From the NCBI GenBank assembly GCA_017437755.1, contig JAFRXI010000007.1, forward strand, positions 1-64,000: a stretch of DNA of 64,000 bases. Direction: 5' to 3'. Source of the DNA: Bacteroidales bacterium. Its GTDB lineage: Bacteria; Bacteroidota; Bacteroidia; Bacteroidales; UBA932. Made by a program: the position numbers and the translations under genes. This document shows positions 15,880 to 24,079 of this stretch, piece by piece. The notes beneath the pieces are model-generated. The model was not told the origin of the DNA, searched no databases, and saw only the letters and a program-made list of their open reading frames with translations. Within the stretch, counting starts at the first letter, position 1, and the number at the start of each line of letters is the position of its first letter.

Positions 15880-18834
15880 ATGAAAAAAGTACTATCTTTC
15901 ATGATTGCGGTTCTTGCCGCGGGTGTGCTTTTCATTGGTTGCAAGAACAACAATGAAATCGACAAGCCCGATGCAAAGGCCGTTGCCACCCTGACGAGCG
16001 ATGAACTCATCAATGCCGTGGCGGCTATGTATGCGCAGTGGGAGGAAGACACCACCATCCCCGAGACGCTTACTGTCGGTTCCGTGGAACTGACGCTTCC
16101 CCAGTATCAGTATGCCATGTGCAAACTGATCGACAATCTTGCCAAGGGCGACAAGTCCAAGGTCGATGTCCTCAACTATAAGGCGGCCGACCACCCGGAG
16201 AGGGACAGCTATGACGAGGATGAAATAGCTGTTGTCAACGGCCCGGCCAACAACTCGGAGACCGAGGACCTTGGAAACATCGCAAAGCGGATGATGGAGG
16301 CTATGAATACAAAGGCCCAGGTACCCAACCAGACCCTTTTCTACCGTGGCAGTGACGCCATCGCCTTCTCCACCAACCGTGCTACAGTCACAATGGCGCG
16401 TGCCATCGCCGCCTACAAGGCCGACGGGAAGTTCCCGGCAAAGGTTTCCACCGAGTACCTGTCAGCTGCTGCGACCCTTATGGGCTTCGCCAAGGAATTC
16501 GTAAAGATACTGGATGTATGGAAGAACCATGTGGGAACCATCGAGGCTGACGGCGCACACAGCGTTGACAGCAAGAAGCCTTGGGTCGATGTACACTACA
16601 TTCCTACGCAGACCACCACGTTCCCCAACTCAGCCGAGAACAGCGAGCCCGAGACAACTATCGAGGTAGCCGGCCAGACCTACGGAATGGAGCAGTGCTG
16701 GACCATAGCAGCTCAGGGTATCATCAACATGATTACCATCGAGGGTACTTCACTTGTACCTACCGTACAGAATGTGCGTGAGCATACCCTGGGAGACGGC
16801 GTGGGCCTCAATGCCTCAATCCCCACTCCTCCGGAGATGATTCCTTGGCAGCATCCGTACTATGAGTACGCCGGCCTGCTCAACCTCAGCTCCAAGAATC
16901 CCTGGAAGACCGAGCTCTTTGCAGCCGTCCTGCCTTGGTGGTACCTGAAGAGCACCATCAGCAACGGCCGTGTCACCAACTTTGCCTCGATAGGCAGCTT
17001 CGGTGTGGAAGGCTACACCGGAGAACTTTCCGCAATGCGTATGCTCCTGATGATGGCCCGTTACTACAAGTATCTGCTGGACAACAACATCACCAAGAAC
17101 GTCTACACCGCTACCAAGGGACTTGTCATCGACCATGACCTCTACGGTGTCAAGGAGGCCGACATCATCCTCCAGACAAGCGAAGAGATGACATTCGATG
17201 CAGAGTCTGCGGCAGGTGCCAGCATCAAGTTCGCTGCCAATACCGCATGGACCGCAACCGCCAGCCAGGGTTGGATCCACCTCGATCCCGCATCCGGCGA
17301 CATTGAGAATCCTGCCACCGTTACCGTAACGGTGGACAACAACACCGGCGATGCGCGTGAAGGCACCGTAACCATCAAGGGCACCACCGACGAGGTTACC
17401 GTTACCATCAAGCAGCTTGCCTATGTACCGCCGAGCGGGGCTACCCTCAAGGATTTCGCCACGGAGCTTGTGAAGGTCCTGGACGTTTGGAAAGCCAACG
17501 TTGGTACCATCCAGCCTGACGGCCAGCATCAGGGTGACAAGCGTTTCTTCAACGTACACTACATTCCTACATGGTCCAACTATGGTGTTGAAGTTACCGA
17601 CAATGTGTCCCAGCCTGAAACCACCATTACCGTAGGCGGCGAGACCTACACCATGTACGAAGCCTGGGTGGTGGCCGCAAAGGGTATTGTCGAGATCCTT
17701 ACCAAGGAGGGCATGGAATGCGTTCCTGATGCGCAGGATGTGCTCAAGCACACCCTCGGCGGCGGCAAGAGCCTCAGCATACCGGTTCCTGCAAAGAATT
17801 CCACATGGAACAAATGGGCATATCCTTGGTACGAGGACGGTGACCTGAACCTTTCCGAGACCAAGCCTTTCACCGTTGAGATGCTTGCCCAGATGGCGCC
17901 ATGGTGGCTGAAGAGGGCACAGACACTTGACTCCGGCAAGGGCCGTATCAACAACTTCCAGCAGCTTGGCGACTACAAGTTCGCCGGCGGACAGTCAGGT
18001 ATGATGTGCGCCATGCGTATGTACCTCATTATGATCCGCTTCTACAAGCACCTGCTGGACAACAACATCGAGAGCAACGTCTACGAGGCCGTCCAAGGAA
18101 TGAACATCGACTTCGACCTCTATGGTGAAGGCATCCCCGCCGAGAGCAGGAACGACATGAAGGCATTTGCAAAGCAGTTCGTTACATTCCTGAATGTATG
18201 GGAGTCCCATACAGGAACCATCTACTCTGATGGCAAGCACCAGGGTGAAGCCGCATGGCAGAATGTCCATTATATCCCGACCTATTCCGATTATCCGGAT
18301 TCCGATAACAACAAAGAGGATGAGGCGACAATTACCGTGGGTGACAAGACCTATAAGGTTTTTGAGGCCTGGGATATCGCCATAAAGGGTTTTGTGGAGA
18401 TGTGTACCAAGGAGGGCACGACCGTCTGGCCTACCGCCCTTAACACACCTGTGCATACCCTTGCCAACGGGAAGCCCCTCACCATGGATATACCTGAGCT
18501 CGAAGCCGACAAGTGGAACAAGTGCAAGTATCCATGGTATCAGAACGAAGGTGCAGCCAACTTCGGTGCAGATCATCCCGTGAACATCGAGGTCCTCCGC
18601 CGTGTCCTGCCTTACTGGCTCAACCGTGCACGTCAGCTCGACAGCGGTAAGGGCCGTATCGGCAACTACCTCGATATGTCTGCCAGCGGACTGGAAGGGT
18701 ATAGCGGTGAAATATGCCCTATGCAGAGCCTCCTCATACTGTGCCGCATCTACAAGTACCTGCTTGACAACAACATCACGGAGAACGTTTACGATGCCAT
18801 AAAGGACCAGACCTGGGATCCCACTCTGTTTTAA
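15880..18834 (+). CDS. Large lipoprotein: pseudomurein-binding-like repeats and BACON domain
   Basis: A 984-residue lipoprotein (LFIGCKNN, Cys21). Residues about 38-200 resemble two pseudomurein-binding repeats (PMBR-like: SDELINAVAAMYAQW...TLTVGSVELTLPQYQYAM). Three homologous units of about 225 residues follow, at roughly 202-424, 523-750 and 760-984. Each starts FAK(E/Q)FV..L.VW..H.GTI and holds VHYIPT, an ITVGG.TY.M.EAW segment, and ends with GKGRI.N....G..GE..PM..LL...R.YK.LLDNNI, again PMBR-like. A BACON domain (about 428-513; EMTFDAESAAGASIKF) separates units one and two. No catalytic motif is seen, so a surface binding or scaffolding role is likely. Family assignment is from pattern recognition and needs a profile search. 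Confidence 0.68.
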   Translation: MKKVLSFMIAVLAAGVLFIGCKNNNEIDKPDAKAVATLTSDELINAVAAMYAQWEEDTTIPETLTVGSVELTLPQYQYAMCKLIDNLAKGDKSKVDVLNYKAADHPERDSYDEDEIAVVNGPANNSETEDLGNIAKRMMEAMNTKAQVPNQTLFYRGSDAIAFSTNRATVTMARAIAAYKADGKFPAKVSTEYLSAAATLMGFAKEFVKILDVWKNHVGTIEADGAHSVDSKKPWVDVHYIPTQTTTFPNSAENSEPETTIEVAGQTYGMEQCWTIAAQGIINMITIEGTSLVPTVQNVREHTLGDGVGLNASIPTPPEMIPWQHPYYEYAGLLNLSSKNPWKTELFAAVLPWWYLKSTISNGRVTNFASIGSFGVEGYTGELSAMRMLLMMARYYKYLLDNNITKNVYTATKGLVIDHDLYGVKEADIILQTSEEMTFDAESAAGASIKFAANTAWTATASQGWIHLDPASGDIENPATVTVTVDNNTGDAREGTVTIKGTTDEVTVTIKQLAYVPPSGATLKDFATELVKVLDVWKANVGTIQPDGQHQGDKRFFNVHYIPTWSNYGVEVTDNVSQPETTITVGGETYTMYEAWVVAAKGIVEILTKEGMECVPDAQDVLKHTLGGGKSLSIPVPAKNSTWNKWAYPWYEDGDLNLSETKPFTVEMLAQMAPWWLKRAQTLDSGKGRINNFQQLGDYKFAGGQSGMMCAMRMYLIMIRFYKHLLDNNIESNVYEAVQGMNIDFDLYGEGIPAESRNDMKAFAKQFVTFLNVWESHTGTIYSDGKHQGEAAWQNVHYIPTYSDYPDSDNNKEDEATITVGDKTYKVFEAWDIAIKGFVEMCTKEGTTVWPTALNTPVHTLANGKPLTMDIPELEADKWNKCKYPWYQNEGAANFGADHPVNIEVLRRVLPYWLNRARQLDSGKGRIGNYLDMSASGLEGYSGEICPMQSLLILCRIYKYLLDNNITENVYDAIKDQTWDPTLF

Positions 18835-18849
18835 CTGACCTGTTTCCGG

Positions 18850-18875
18850 CTGCGGGGGCCTGACCGCCCCCGCAG
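18850..18875 (+). terminator. Strong hairpin between the two repeat-lipoprotein genes
   Basis: A perfect 10-bp GC-rich stem (18850-18859 with 18866-18875; CTGCGGGGGC paired to GCCCCCGCAG) with a 6-nt loop sits between the genes at 15880 and 18903. There is no T-run after it, so it is more likely a partial attenuator or an mRNA-stabilising element than a full terminator. It would let the upstream surface protein be made in excess. Confidence 0.55.
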
Positions 18876-18902
18876 TTGCTATTTCTCATAAATCTTTTAA
18901 AC

Positions 18903-19937
18903 ATGAAGAAGTTGTATCTGTGCATGGTGGTTTGCCTTGCCGCCTTTACCGCTGTGGCGTGCGGGAAATCCGGAAACGACAAGCCCGGGGAAGATGACGG
19001 CTCCGGCCCGTTTGTGTCCAAATCCTACAACGGTGACATAATCCAGGCGGTTGCCGAAGCCTACAAGGAGTTCGAGGAGACCGACGAGATGGGTGGATAT
19101 GCCAATGTCCAGGGAATCAAATACATGAAATCCAGGTACATAGGCGCCGTGATGCAGCTTATTCCCAAGATGGTATCCGACCCCGACCACTGGCAGGACG
19201 AGGATATTGAAATCCCTGTGATGTCTCCCGGTTCGGATAACAAGAACAACACCTTCGACCCTAACGTGATTTCGTTCGATGACGTGGTTTGGGCCATGAA
19301 CAAGATGATGGAGTATGCCGACGCCCATGGCGGATCATTCCCAAACTATGTCACTTTCCCCACCAAATACACCGAGGACGACGGTACCCAGCACGACAAC
19401 AAACTCACTTTCACGAATCTCTGCGTCATAATAGGACGGGTAATCTCCGAGTATGTCAAGGAATGCAAATTCCCCGAAGAAGTATCTTCCTGGCAGTCCG
19501 ATTTCCTCCGAAAGACCACCAACTGCGCGGTAGGGGATCCGGTGGTGAAAGCGGCTATGGACGCGGCCCTGAAAGGTGTAGCGGATACTCCCCGTGCAAA
19601 GGCTGAGGCTCTCTTCAACTATTCCCGTGACGAATGGGAGTGGGAGGACTACTCGAACACGAAAAAAGGCTCCGTAAAGACCATTGAAGTCAAGGGCGGC
19701 AACTGCTGCGACCTCAGCCACGCCCTGATTGCAATGTGCCGCACTGCCGGCCTTCCCGCCCGCTACATGCACGGCCAGTGCCAGTATTCCTCCGTAATAG
19801 GCCATGTATTCGTGGAAATCTGGGTTGACGGCAAGTGGTATATCTGCGACCCGTCCAATAATTCCAATACCTTTGGTAAGCACAACTGGTCACATATGGT
19901 CACTTTCAACGGCCGCTATAAGACCTTACCTTTCTGA
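18903..19937 (+). CDS. Lipoprotein with PMBR-like repeats and transglutaminase-type endoisopeptidase domain
   Basis: A 344-residue lipoprotein (TAVACGKSG, Cys20). Residues about 44-90 and 122-182 look like two pseudomurein-binding repeats (SFPNYVTFP... LTFTNLCVIIGRVI). Residues about 230-344 form a transglutaminase-like cysteine-protease fold: GGNCCDLSHALIAMCRTAG with Cys268 as likely nucleophile, LPARYMHGQC, GHVFVEIWVDGKWY with His301, and CDPS with Asp316. It ends GRYKTLPF. This PMBR plus C-H-D transglutaminase order is the one known from the pseudomurein endoisopeptidases PeiW and PeiP of methanogen viruses, which cut the Ala-epsilon-Lys isopeptide cross-link. A bacterial PUL-encoded relative is unusual. 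The ATG at 18903 is chosen for its signal peptide. Confidence 0.72.
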   Translation: MKKLYLCMVVCLAAFTAVACGKSGNDKPGEDDGSGPFVSKSYNGDIIQAVAEAYKEFEETDEMGGYANVQGIKYMKSRYIGAVMQLIPKMVSDPDHWQDEDIEIPVMSPGSDNKNNTFDPNVISFDDVVWAMNKMMEYADAHGGSFPNYVTFPTKYTEDDGTQHDNKLTFTNLCVIIGRVISEYVKECKFPEEVSSWQSDFLRKTTNCAVGDPVVKAAMDAALKGVADTPRAKAEALFNYSRDEWEWEDYSNTKKGSVKTIEVKGGNCCDLSHALIAMCRTAGLPARYMHGQCQYSSVIGHVFVEIWVDGKWYICDPSNNSNTFGKHNWSHMVTFNGRYKTLPF

Positions 19938-19958
19938 TAATCAAATATTTATAGTTAT

Positions 19959-20858
19959 ATGAAACGAATCCTGACCGCATTCCTGGCCGGACTGTGCATC
20001 GCCGGATGCTGCCGCCCGGCGGAGCCAGCCCCCAACGGCGTCTGGCTCTGGTCCAAGTTCATGAACGAGGTTGACCTTGATTCACTTGCCGCCAAGGACA
20101 TCAATCACATCCTCCTTAACGAGGCCGCCTTTACCAAGCACGGGGTTGATTCCACCCTTGCATTCATGGACGAGGTCCACAAGAGGGGATTGAAGTTCCA
20201 TGTCTGGTTCCAGTGCTTCTACAAGGACGGAAAATGGTTCAACCCGGTTGACGATTCCCTTGCCTGCTACAAGCAGGACTATTTTGACGAAGTCATAGGC
20301 CGTGCCGTGGATTACGTCAAGATGGGAGCCGACGGAATCCACCTGGACTATATCCGCTTTGGCGGGACGGCCTGGAAACACTGTCCTTCGGAGGAATGCA
20401 CCGGTACCGGCTGCGTCACCGAATTCTGCCGCCAGCTTAACGCGGCAACAAAGGCCGTGAATCCCTCCATAGTCCTTTCCGCAGCCCTGATGCCCGAACC
20501 GGACAGCGAGTATTATTATGGCCAGGATCCGGCCCAGATGGGTCAGTACATCGATATACTCATGCCGATGATCTACTATCACTGCGGGAATTACCGCAAG
20601 GGAGGCGCTGAATGGGCGAAGATGGTTGCCGATCATTTTGCCACCAAAGGCGCCCCTGCCAAGGTCTGGGCCGGCATAACCACCTATTATGATACCGACA
20701 CCACCCTTGTGGTGCCCATGGATGCAGAGCAAATCCTGCGTGATTGCCGCATGTTCAAGGATTCTACAATGGCTGAGGGCATTGTGCTCTTCCGCTATGG
20801 CCTTGGGGAATTCCCTGACCTTCACGGACTTTGGAACGGCATGGAGGAACCTGAATGA
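19959..20858 (+). CDS. TIM-barrel putative glycoside hydrolase lipoprotein
   Basis: A 299-residue lipoprotein (LCIAGCCRP, Cys17) consisting of a single TIM-barrel domain related to the C-terminal half of the protein at 14517. Shared landmarks are NGVWLWSKFM, INHILLNEAAFTK, FHVWFQCFYKDGKW, the conserved MGADGIHLDYIRFGG near 125-140, LSAALMPEPDS and IDILMPMIYYHCGNY. The HLDYIR Asp and the Glu in LMPEP are candidate catalytic residues. It resembles DUF4015/GHL10-type putative glycosidases; no substrate is known to me. Its stop overlaps the kinase start by 4 bp. Confidence 0.74.
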   Translation: MKRILTAFLAGLCIAGCCRPAEPAPNGVWLWSKFMNEVDLDSLAAKDINHILLNEAAFTKHGVDSTLAFMDEVHKRGLKFHVWFQCFYKDGKWFNPVDDSLACYKQDYFDEVIGRAVDYVKMGADGIHLDYIRFGGTAWKHCPSEECTGTGCVTEFCRQLNAATKAVNPSIVLSAALMPEPDSEYYYGQDPAQMGQYIDILMPMIYYHCGNYRKGGAEWAKMVADHFATKGAPAKVWAGITTYYDTDTTLVVPMDAEQILRDCRMFKDSTMAEGIVLFRYGLGEFPDLHGLWNGMEEPE

Positions 20859-21700
20859 TACTCATAGCAGACAGCGGCGCCACCAAGACCGAGTGGGCTG
20901 CGGTTAACCCCGACGGAAGCGGAAGGATTTCGTTCTTCAGCCAGGGATACAATCCCAACTATATCAGCGGCCCCGACATCGTGAGCGACATCAGGGCTAC
21001 AATTCCCGACGGGCTGGATCCAGAAAAGGTCTCGGCGATTTACTTCTACGGAGCAGGGGTGACTCCCATGCAGTACGGATTCATGGAAAAGACTCTCCGC
21101 GAGGTTTTCACCGCTGCCGGGGAGGTTTTCATCGCAATGGATACGCTGGCTTCGTGCAGAGCCCTGCTCCAAAGGGAGCCGGGCTTTGCTGCTATCCTTG
21201 GAACCGGCTCAAACTCATGTCTTTACGATGGATGCAACGAGGGAATGAACGTAGATTCCTGCGGCTTCATACTGGGCGACGAGGGCAGCGGCGGCTATCT
21301 TGGGAAACGTCTGATAACGGACTATATCCGGGGCAACATGCCCGCCGGGGTGTACGGACTTGTGGGGAAGGAACTGGGCCGTTCCAACGAGGAACTGATT
21401 GACATCATCTACACCAGGCCTTTTCCCAACCGGTTCTGCGCCCAGTACGCGAGGTTTATCTCGGAAAACCTGGGTACCGACCCTTATTTCCCTGACCTGG
21501 TCAGGGATTCGTTCCGGAAGTTCTTTGAGAGAATTGTGACTCATTATCCTGATTATCAGAAGTATACCTTTAAGTCCGTGGGCTCTGTAGGCTATTATTT
21601 CCGGCCTCTTCTGGAGGAGGTGGCCTCCGAGTTCGGGATGAAGGTGGGTACCGTGCTGAAGGCTCCCATGGAAGGGCTCATTAAATACCATACCGCTTGA
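20855..21700 (+). CDS. murK: BadF/BadG-family amino-sugar kinase (MurK/NagK-like)
   Basis: A 281-residue cytoplasmic ATPase of the BadF/BadG/BcrA/BcrD fold. LIADSGATKTEWA at residues 3-15 is the phosphate-1 loop, GTGSNSCLYDG the phosphate-2/adenosine region, and ILGDEGSGGYLGK near 139-151 matches N-acetylhexosamine kinases. Bacterial members phosphorylate GlcNAc or MurNAc; in Tannerella a murQ-murK-transporter set recycles MurNAc. Here it sits with a MurQ-like gene and an MFS porter in the same operon, which supports phosphorylation of an imported amino sugar. Whether it prefers GlcNAc, MurNAc or another amino sugar cannot be read. Confidence 0.83.
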   Translation: MILIADSGATKTEWAAVNPDGSGRISFFSQGYNPNYISGPDIVSDIRATIPDGLDPEKVSAIYFYGAGVTPMQYGFMEKTLREVFTAAGEVFIAMDTLASCRALLQREPGFAAILGTGSNSCLYDGCNEGMNVDSCGFILGDEGSGGYLGKRLITDYIRGNMPAGVYGLVGKELGRSNEELIDIIYTRPFPNRFCAQYARFISENLGTDPYFPDLVRDSFRKFFERIVTHYPDYQKYTFKSVGSVGYYFRPLLEEVASEFGMKVGTVLKAPMEGLIKYHTA

Positions 21701-21701
21701 C

Positions 21702-22898
21702 ATGGAAAAGGAAAGAAACTATATCGTTCCCCTCTGTTTCATAGGGATGATGTTCTTCACCGTGGGCTTTGCCACGGGCATAAACGGGTACTTTGTCCCG
21801 TTCCTCGAGAATAACCTCGGGCTCAGTTCCGCCCAGTCGTACATGGTGATAGCTGCGACCTTCCTGGCATTCCTGGTGTTCAGTTTCCCGGCCTCGTCCG
21901 TTATAGCAAAGATAGGCTACAAGAGGACCATGTCGCTGTCGTTCTTCATGTTCGCCCTTGCCTTCTTCCTTTTCATCCCTGCTGCCCGGCTGGAAAGTTT
22001 TGCGCTGTACCTTCTGGCATGTTTCATCAGCGGAACGGCCAATACTGTGCTCCAGGCGGCCATAAATCCCTATGTGACCATCCTCGGTCCCATCGACAGT
22101 GCAGCAAGGCGGATCAGCATAATGGGAATATGCAACTCATGCGCCCTGGCACTTCCGTCGGTCTTCATAGCCGCGGTCACCAGGAAACCCATCGAGCAGG
22201 TGGGACTGGCCGACCTGGACCTTCCCCTTTACATTATAATCGGAGTGGTGGCCCTGCTGGGTATAGTCACCTTCTTCGCCCCGCTTGAGGAAATCAAGGC
22301 CGAGGGCGAGGAAAACGAGGAAGACTGCCCATATGCCGCTTCCAAGACCTCCATCTGGCAGTTCCCGCACCTTGTTTTGGGAGCCCTTGCACTTTTCGTG
22401 TACGTGGGGGTGGAGAACCTGGCACTGCTTACGGTGCTGGACTATGCTCAGGACCTTGGCTTGAAGAACCCCGAGAGCTATACCATCTGGCCCGGAATAG
22501 GGATGGCGGCGGGTTACATAATCGGCATCCTGTGCATTCCCAAGGTGATTTCCCAGGTACAGGCTTTGAGGATATGCACCTGGGTGGCTGTTGTGGATTC
22601 GCTGCTCATCGTGCTCACCCCTCCGCAGTTTTCCATCTGGTGCGTGGCCCTTCTGAGCTTTGCCTGCTCGCTCATGTATCCGGCCATCTGGCCTCTCGCC
22701 ATAGTGGACCTTGGAAAGTTTACCAAGAAGGGCTCCTCGCTGCTGGTGGCCTCCATCGGCGGCGGTGCCCTGATCCCGCTCCTGTTCGGTGCCATGAAAG
22801 ACTGGGTGGGGAGCCAGAACGCCTACTGGATATGTCTCCCGTTCTACCTCCTGATAATGTTCTATGCCTATTACGGCTACAAGATCCGCAGGAAATGA
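21702..22898 (+). CDS. MFS sugar transporter (FucP/NagP/MurT-like)
   Basis: A 398-residue inner-membrane protein with about 12 hydrophobic segments. The opening FIGMMFFTVGFATGINGYFVPFLENNLGLS is diagnostic for the FucP/GluP/NagP branch of the major facilitator superfamily (H+/sugar symport), and NPYVTILGP in the first half is another marker. It lies 2 bp after the kinase gene, so it most likely imports the free amino sugar that the kinase then phosphorylates. Possible substrates are GlcNAc, MurNAc or another N-acetylated sugar from the GH20 reactions. Confidence 0.87.
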   Translation: MEKERNYIVPLCFIGMMFFTVGFATGINGYFVPFLENNLGLSSAQSYMVIAATFLAFLVFSFPASSVIAKIGYKRTMSLSFFMFALAFFLFIPAARLESFALYLLACFISGTANTVLQAAINPYVTILGPIDSAARRISIMGICNSCALALPSVFIAAVTRKPIEQVGLADLDLPLYIIIGVVALLGIVTFFAPLEEIKAEGEENEEDCPYAASKTSIWQFPHLVLGALALFVYVGVENLALLTVLDYAQDLGLKNPESYTIWPGIGMAAGYIIGILCIPKVISQVQALRICTWVAVVDSLLIVLTPPQFSIWCVALLSFACSLMYPAIWPLAIVDLGKFTKKGSSLLVASIGGGALIPLLFGAMKDWVGSQNAYWICLPFYLLIMFYAYYGYKIRRK

Positions 22899-24043
22899 GG
22901 CGGCTGGGACTGATATTGGCCCTGGCGGGCCTGCTTTGTGCCACAGACATCTTTGCCTGCACCACGGCCATTGTGAGTGCCGATGCGTCCTCCACGGGAA
23001 AACCCATGATCTGGAAGCAGAGGGACTCCCATAACATCCGCAACGGCATGGCGCACTTCAAGGGGCCCGTATTCGATTTCACCGCCGTGGTTCCGGTATC
23101 GCAAAAGGCCGTCAAAGCGGCTTTTGCCGGAATCAACACGGCGGGCTTTGCAATAGCCAACAACCTCTCCTACAATCTTCGCGAGGACCCTTCCGACATG
23201 TCTACCCGTAACGGTGAAATCATGTTCCAGGCCCTCGGGACCTGCCGTACCCTGGACGATTTTGCCTCTTTCCTGGATAACCGTCCCGATTCGCTGAGGT
23301 CAAGTGCCAATTTTGCGGTAATCGACGCTTATGGCGGTGCGGCCTATTTCGAGGCTGAAGACGGTGGCTATACCCGTTTTGACGTTCCAAAGGGCGGCTT
23401 CCTGTACAGGACAAATTTCTCCCTTTCAGGAAAGGAGGGGCAGGGAAGCGGTTATGCCAGGTATGCGGCCATGGAAAGGATAATGTCAAAGAAGCCCGGA
23501 CGCGGCTATTCTCCCGGGTTCTTCATGGAAGCGGGCCGGTCCTTCTATGGGGGTATTACCGGAAAGGATGCTTTGCGTGGGGCCGGAGATTATATCTACG
23601 ACCATGATTTCATTCCCCGGGCCACCACTGCCTCTTCCATTGTAATTGAAGGGGTTACTGCCGCTGACAGGCCTGATTCCGGGATGATGTGGTTCGCCCC
23701 GGGCTATCCTCCCTGCTGCTATGCGATTCCGGTCTGGGTTGCCGCCGGCGACAGGATACCTTCCTGCATAGGGGACTCTTCTCCGGCCAACATCTTTGCC
23801 CGGGAACTCATGCAAAGGCTTCATCCCCTGACCTGGAAGGGCGGAGAGAAGTATCTGGACGTGAGACTGTTGAAGACAATCGCCCCCTCCGTCAGGAAGG
23901 CGGAAAGGACAGAGTTCAAGGCAGGACGCAGGCTGGACCGCCGCTTCCGCAAGGATGGGATAGACCTTGATGCCGTTGCAGCTTATAATGCCGCCGCGGA
24001 TGAGCGCTTTGAAGCATTCAGGAAAACTATTAATGGTGAATAA
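22895..24043 (+). CDS. Ntn-hydrolase amidase (C45/choloylglycine-hydrolase-like), secreted
   Basis: A 382-residue protein with a signal peptide that ends IFA immediately before Cys22 (CTTAIVSADASSTGKP). Signal cleavage would expose Cys22 as the N-terminal nucleophile of a linear-amide C-N hydrolase of the acyl-CoA:6-APA acyltransferase/C45 or choloylglycine type. WKQRDSHN, NTAGFAIANNLS and RSSANFAVIDAYGGAAYFE match the conserved substrate-pocket segments. It should act in the periplasm or outside on an N-acyl or peptide amide. The ATGA overlap with the MFS stop supports the start at 22895. Its place between sugar porter and glutamate symporter suggests release of an amino acid from a wall peptide; that is inference. 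Confidence 0.78.
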   Translation: MRRLGLILALAGLLCATDIFACTTAIVSADASSTGKPMIWKQRDSHNIRNGMAHFKGPVFDFTAVVPVSQKAVKAAFAGINTAGFAIANNLSYNLREDPSDMSTRNGEIMFQALGTCRTLDDFASFLDNRPDSLRSSANFAVIDAYGGAAYFEAEDGGYTRFDVPKGGFLYRTNFSLSGKEGQGSGYARYAAMERIMSKKPGRGYSPGFFMEAGRSFYGGITGKDALRGAGDYIYDHDFIPRATTASSIVIEGVTAADRPDSGMMWFAPGYPPCCYAIPVWVAAGDRIPSCIGDSSPANIFARELMQRLHPLTWKGGEKYLDVRLLKTIAPSVRKAERTEFKAGRRLDRRFRKDGIDLDAVAAYNAAADERFEAFRKTINGE

Positions 24044-24079
24044 CATCCTTTTGTTATTCATAAAACTATTGTTTAATAC

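Noticed and set aside
15880-18834. Recent internal DNA duplication in the repeat lipoprotein
   Set aside because: The three units are similar in protein but not near-identical in DNA; this is an old domain repeat.
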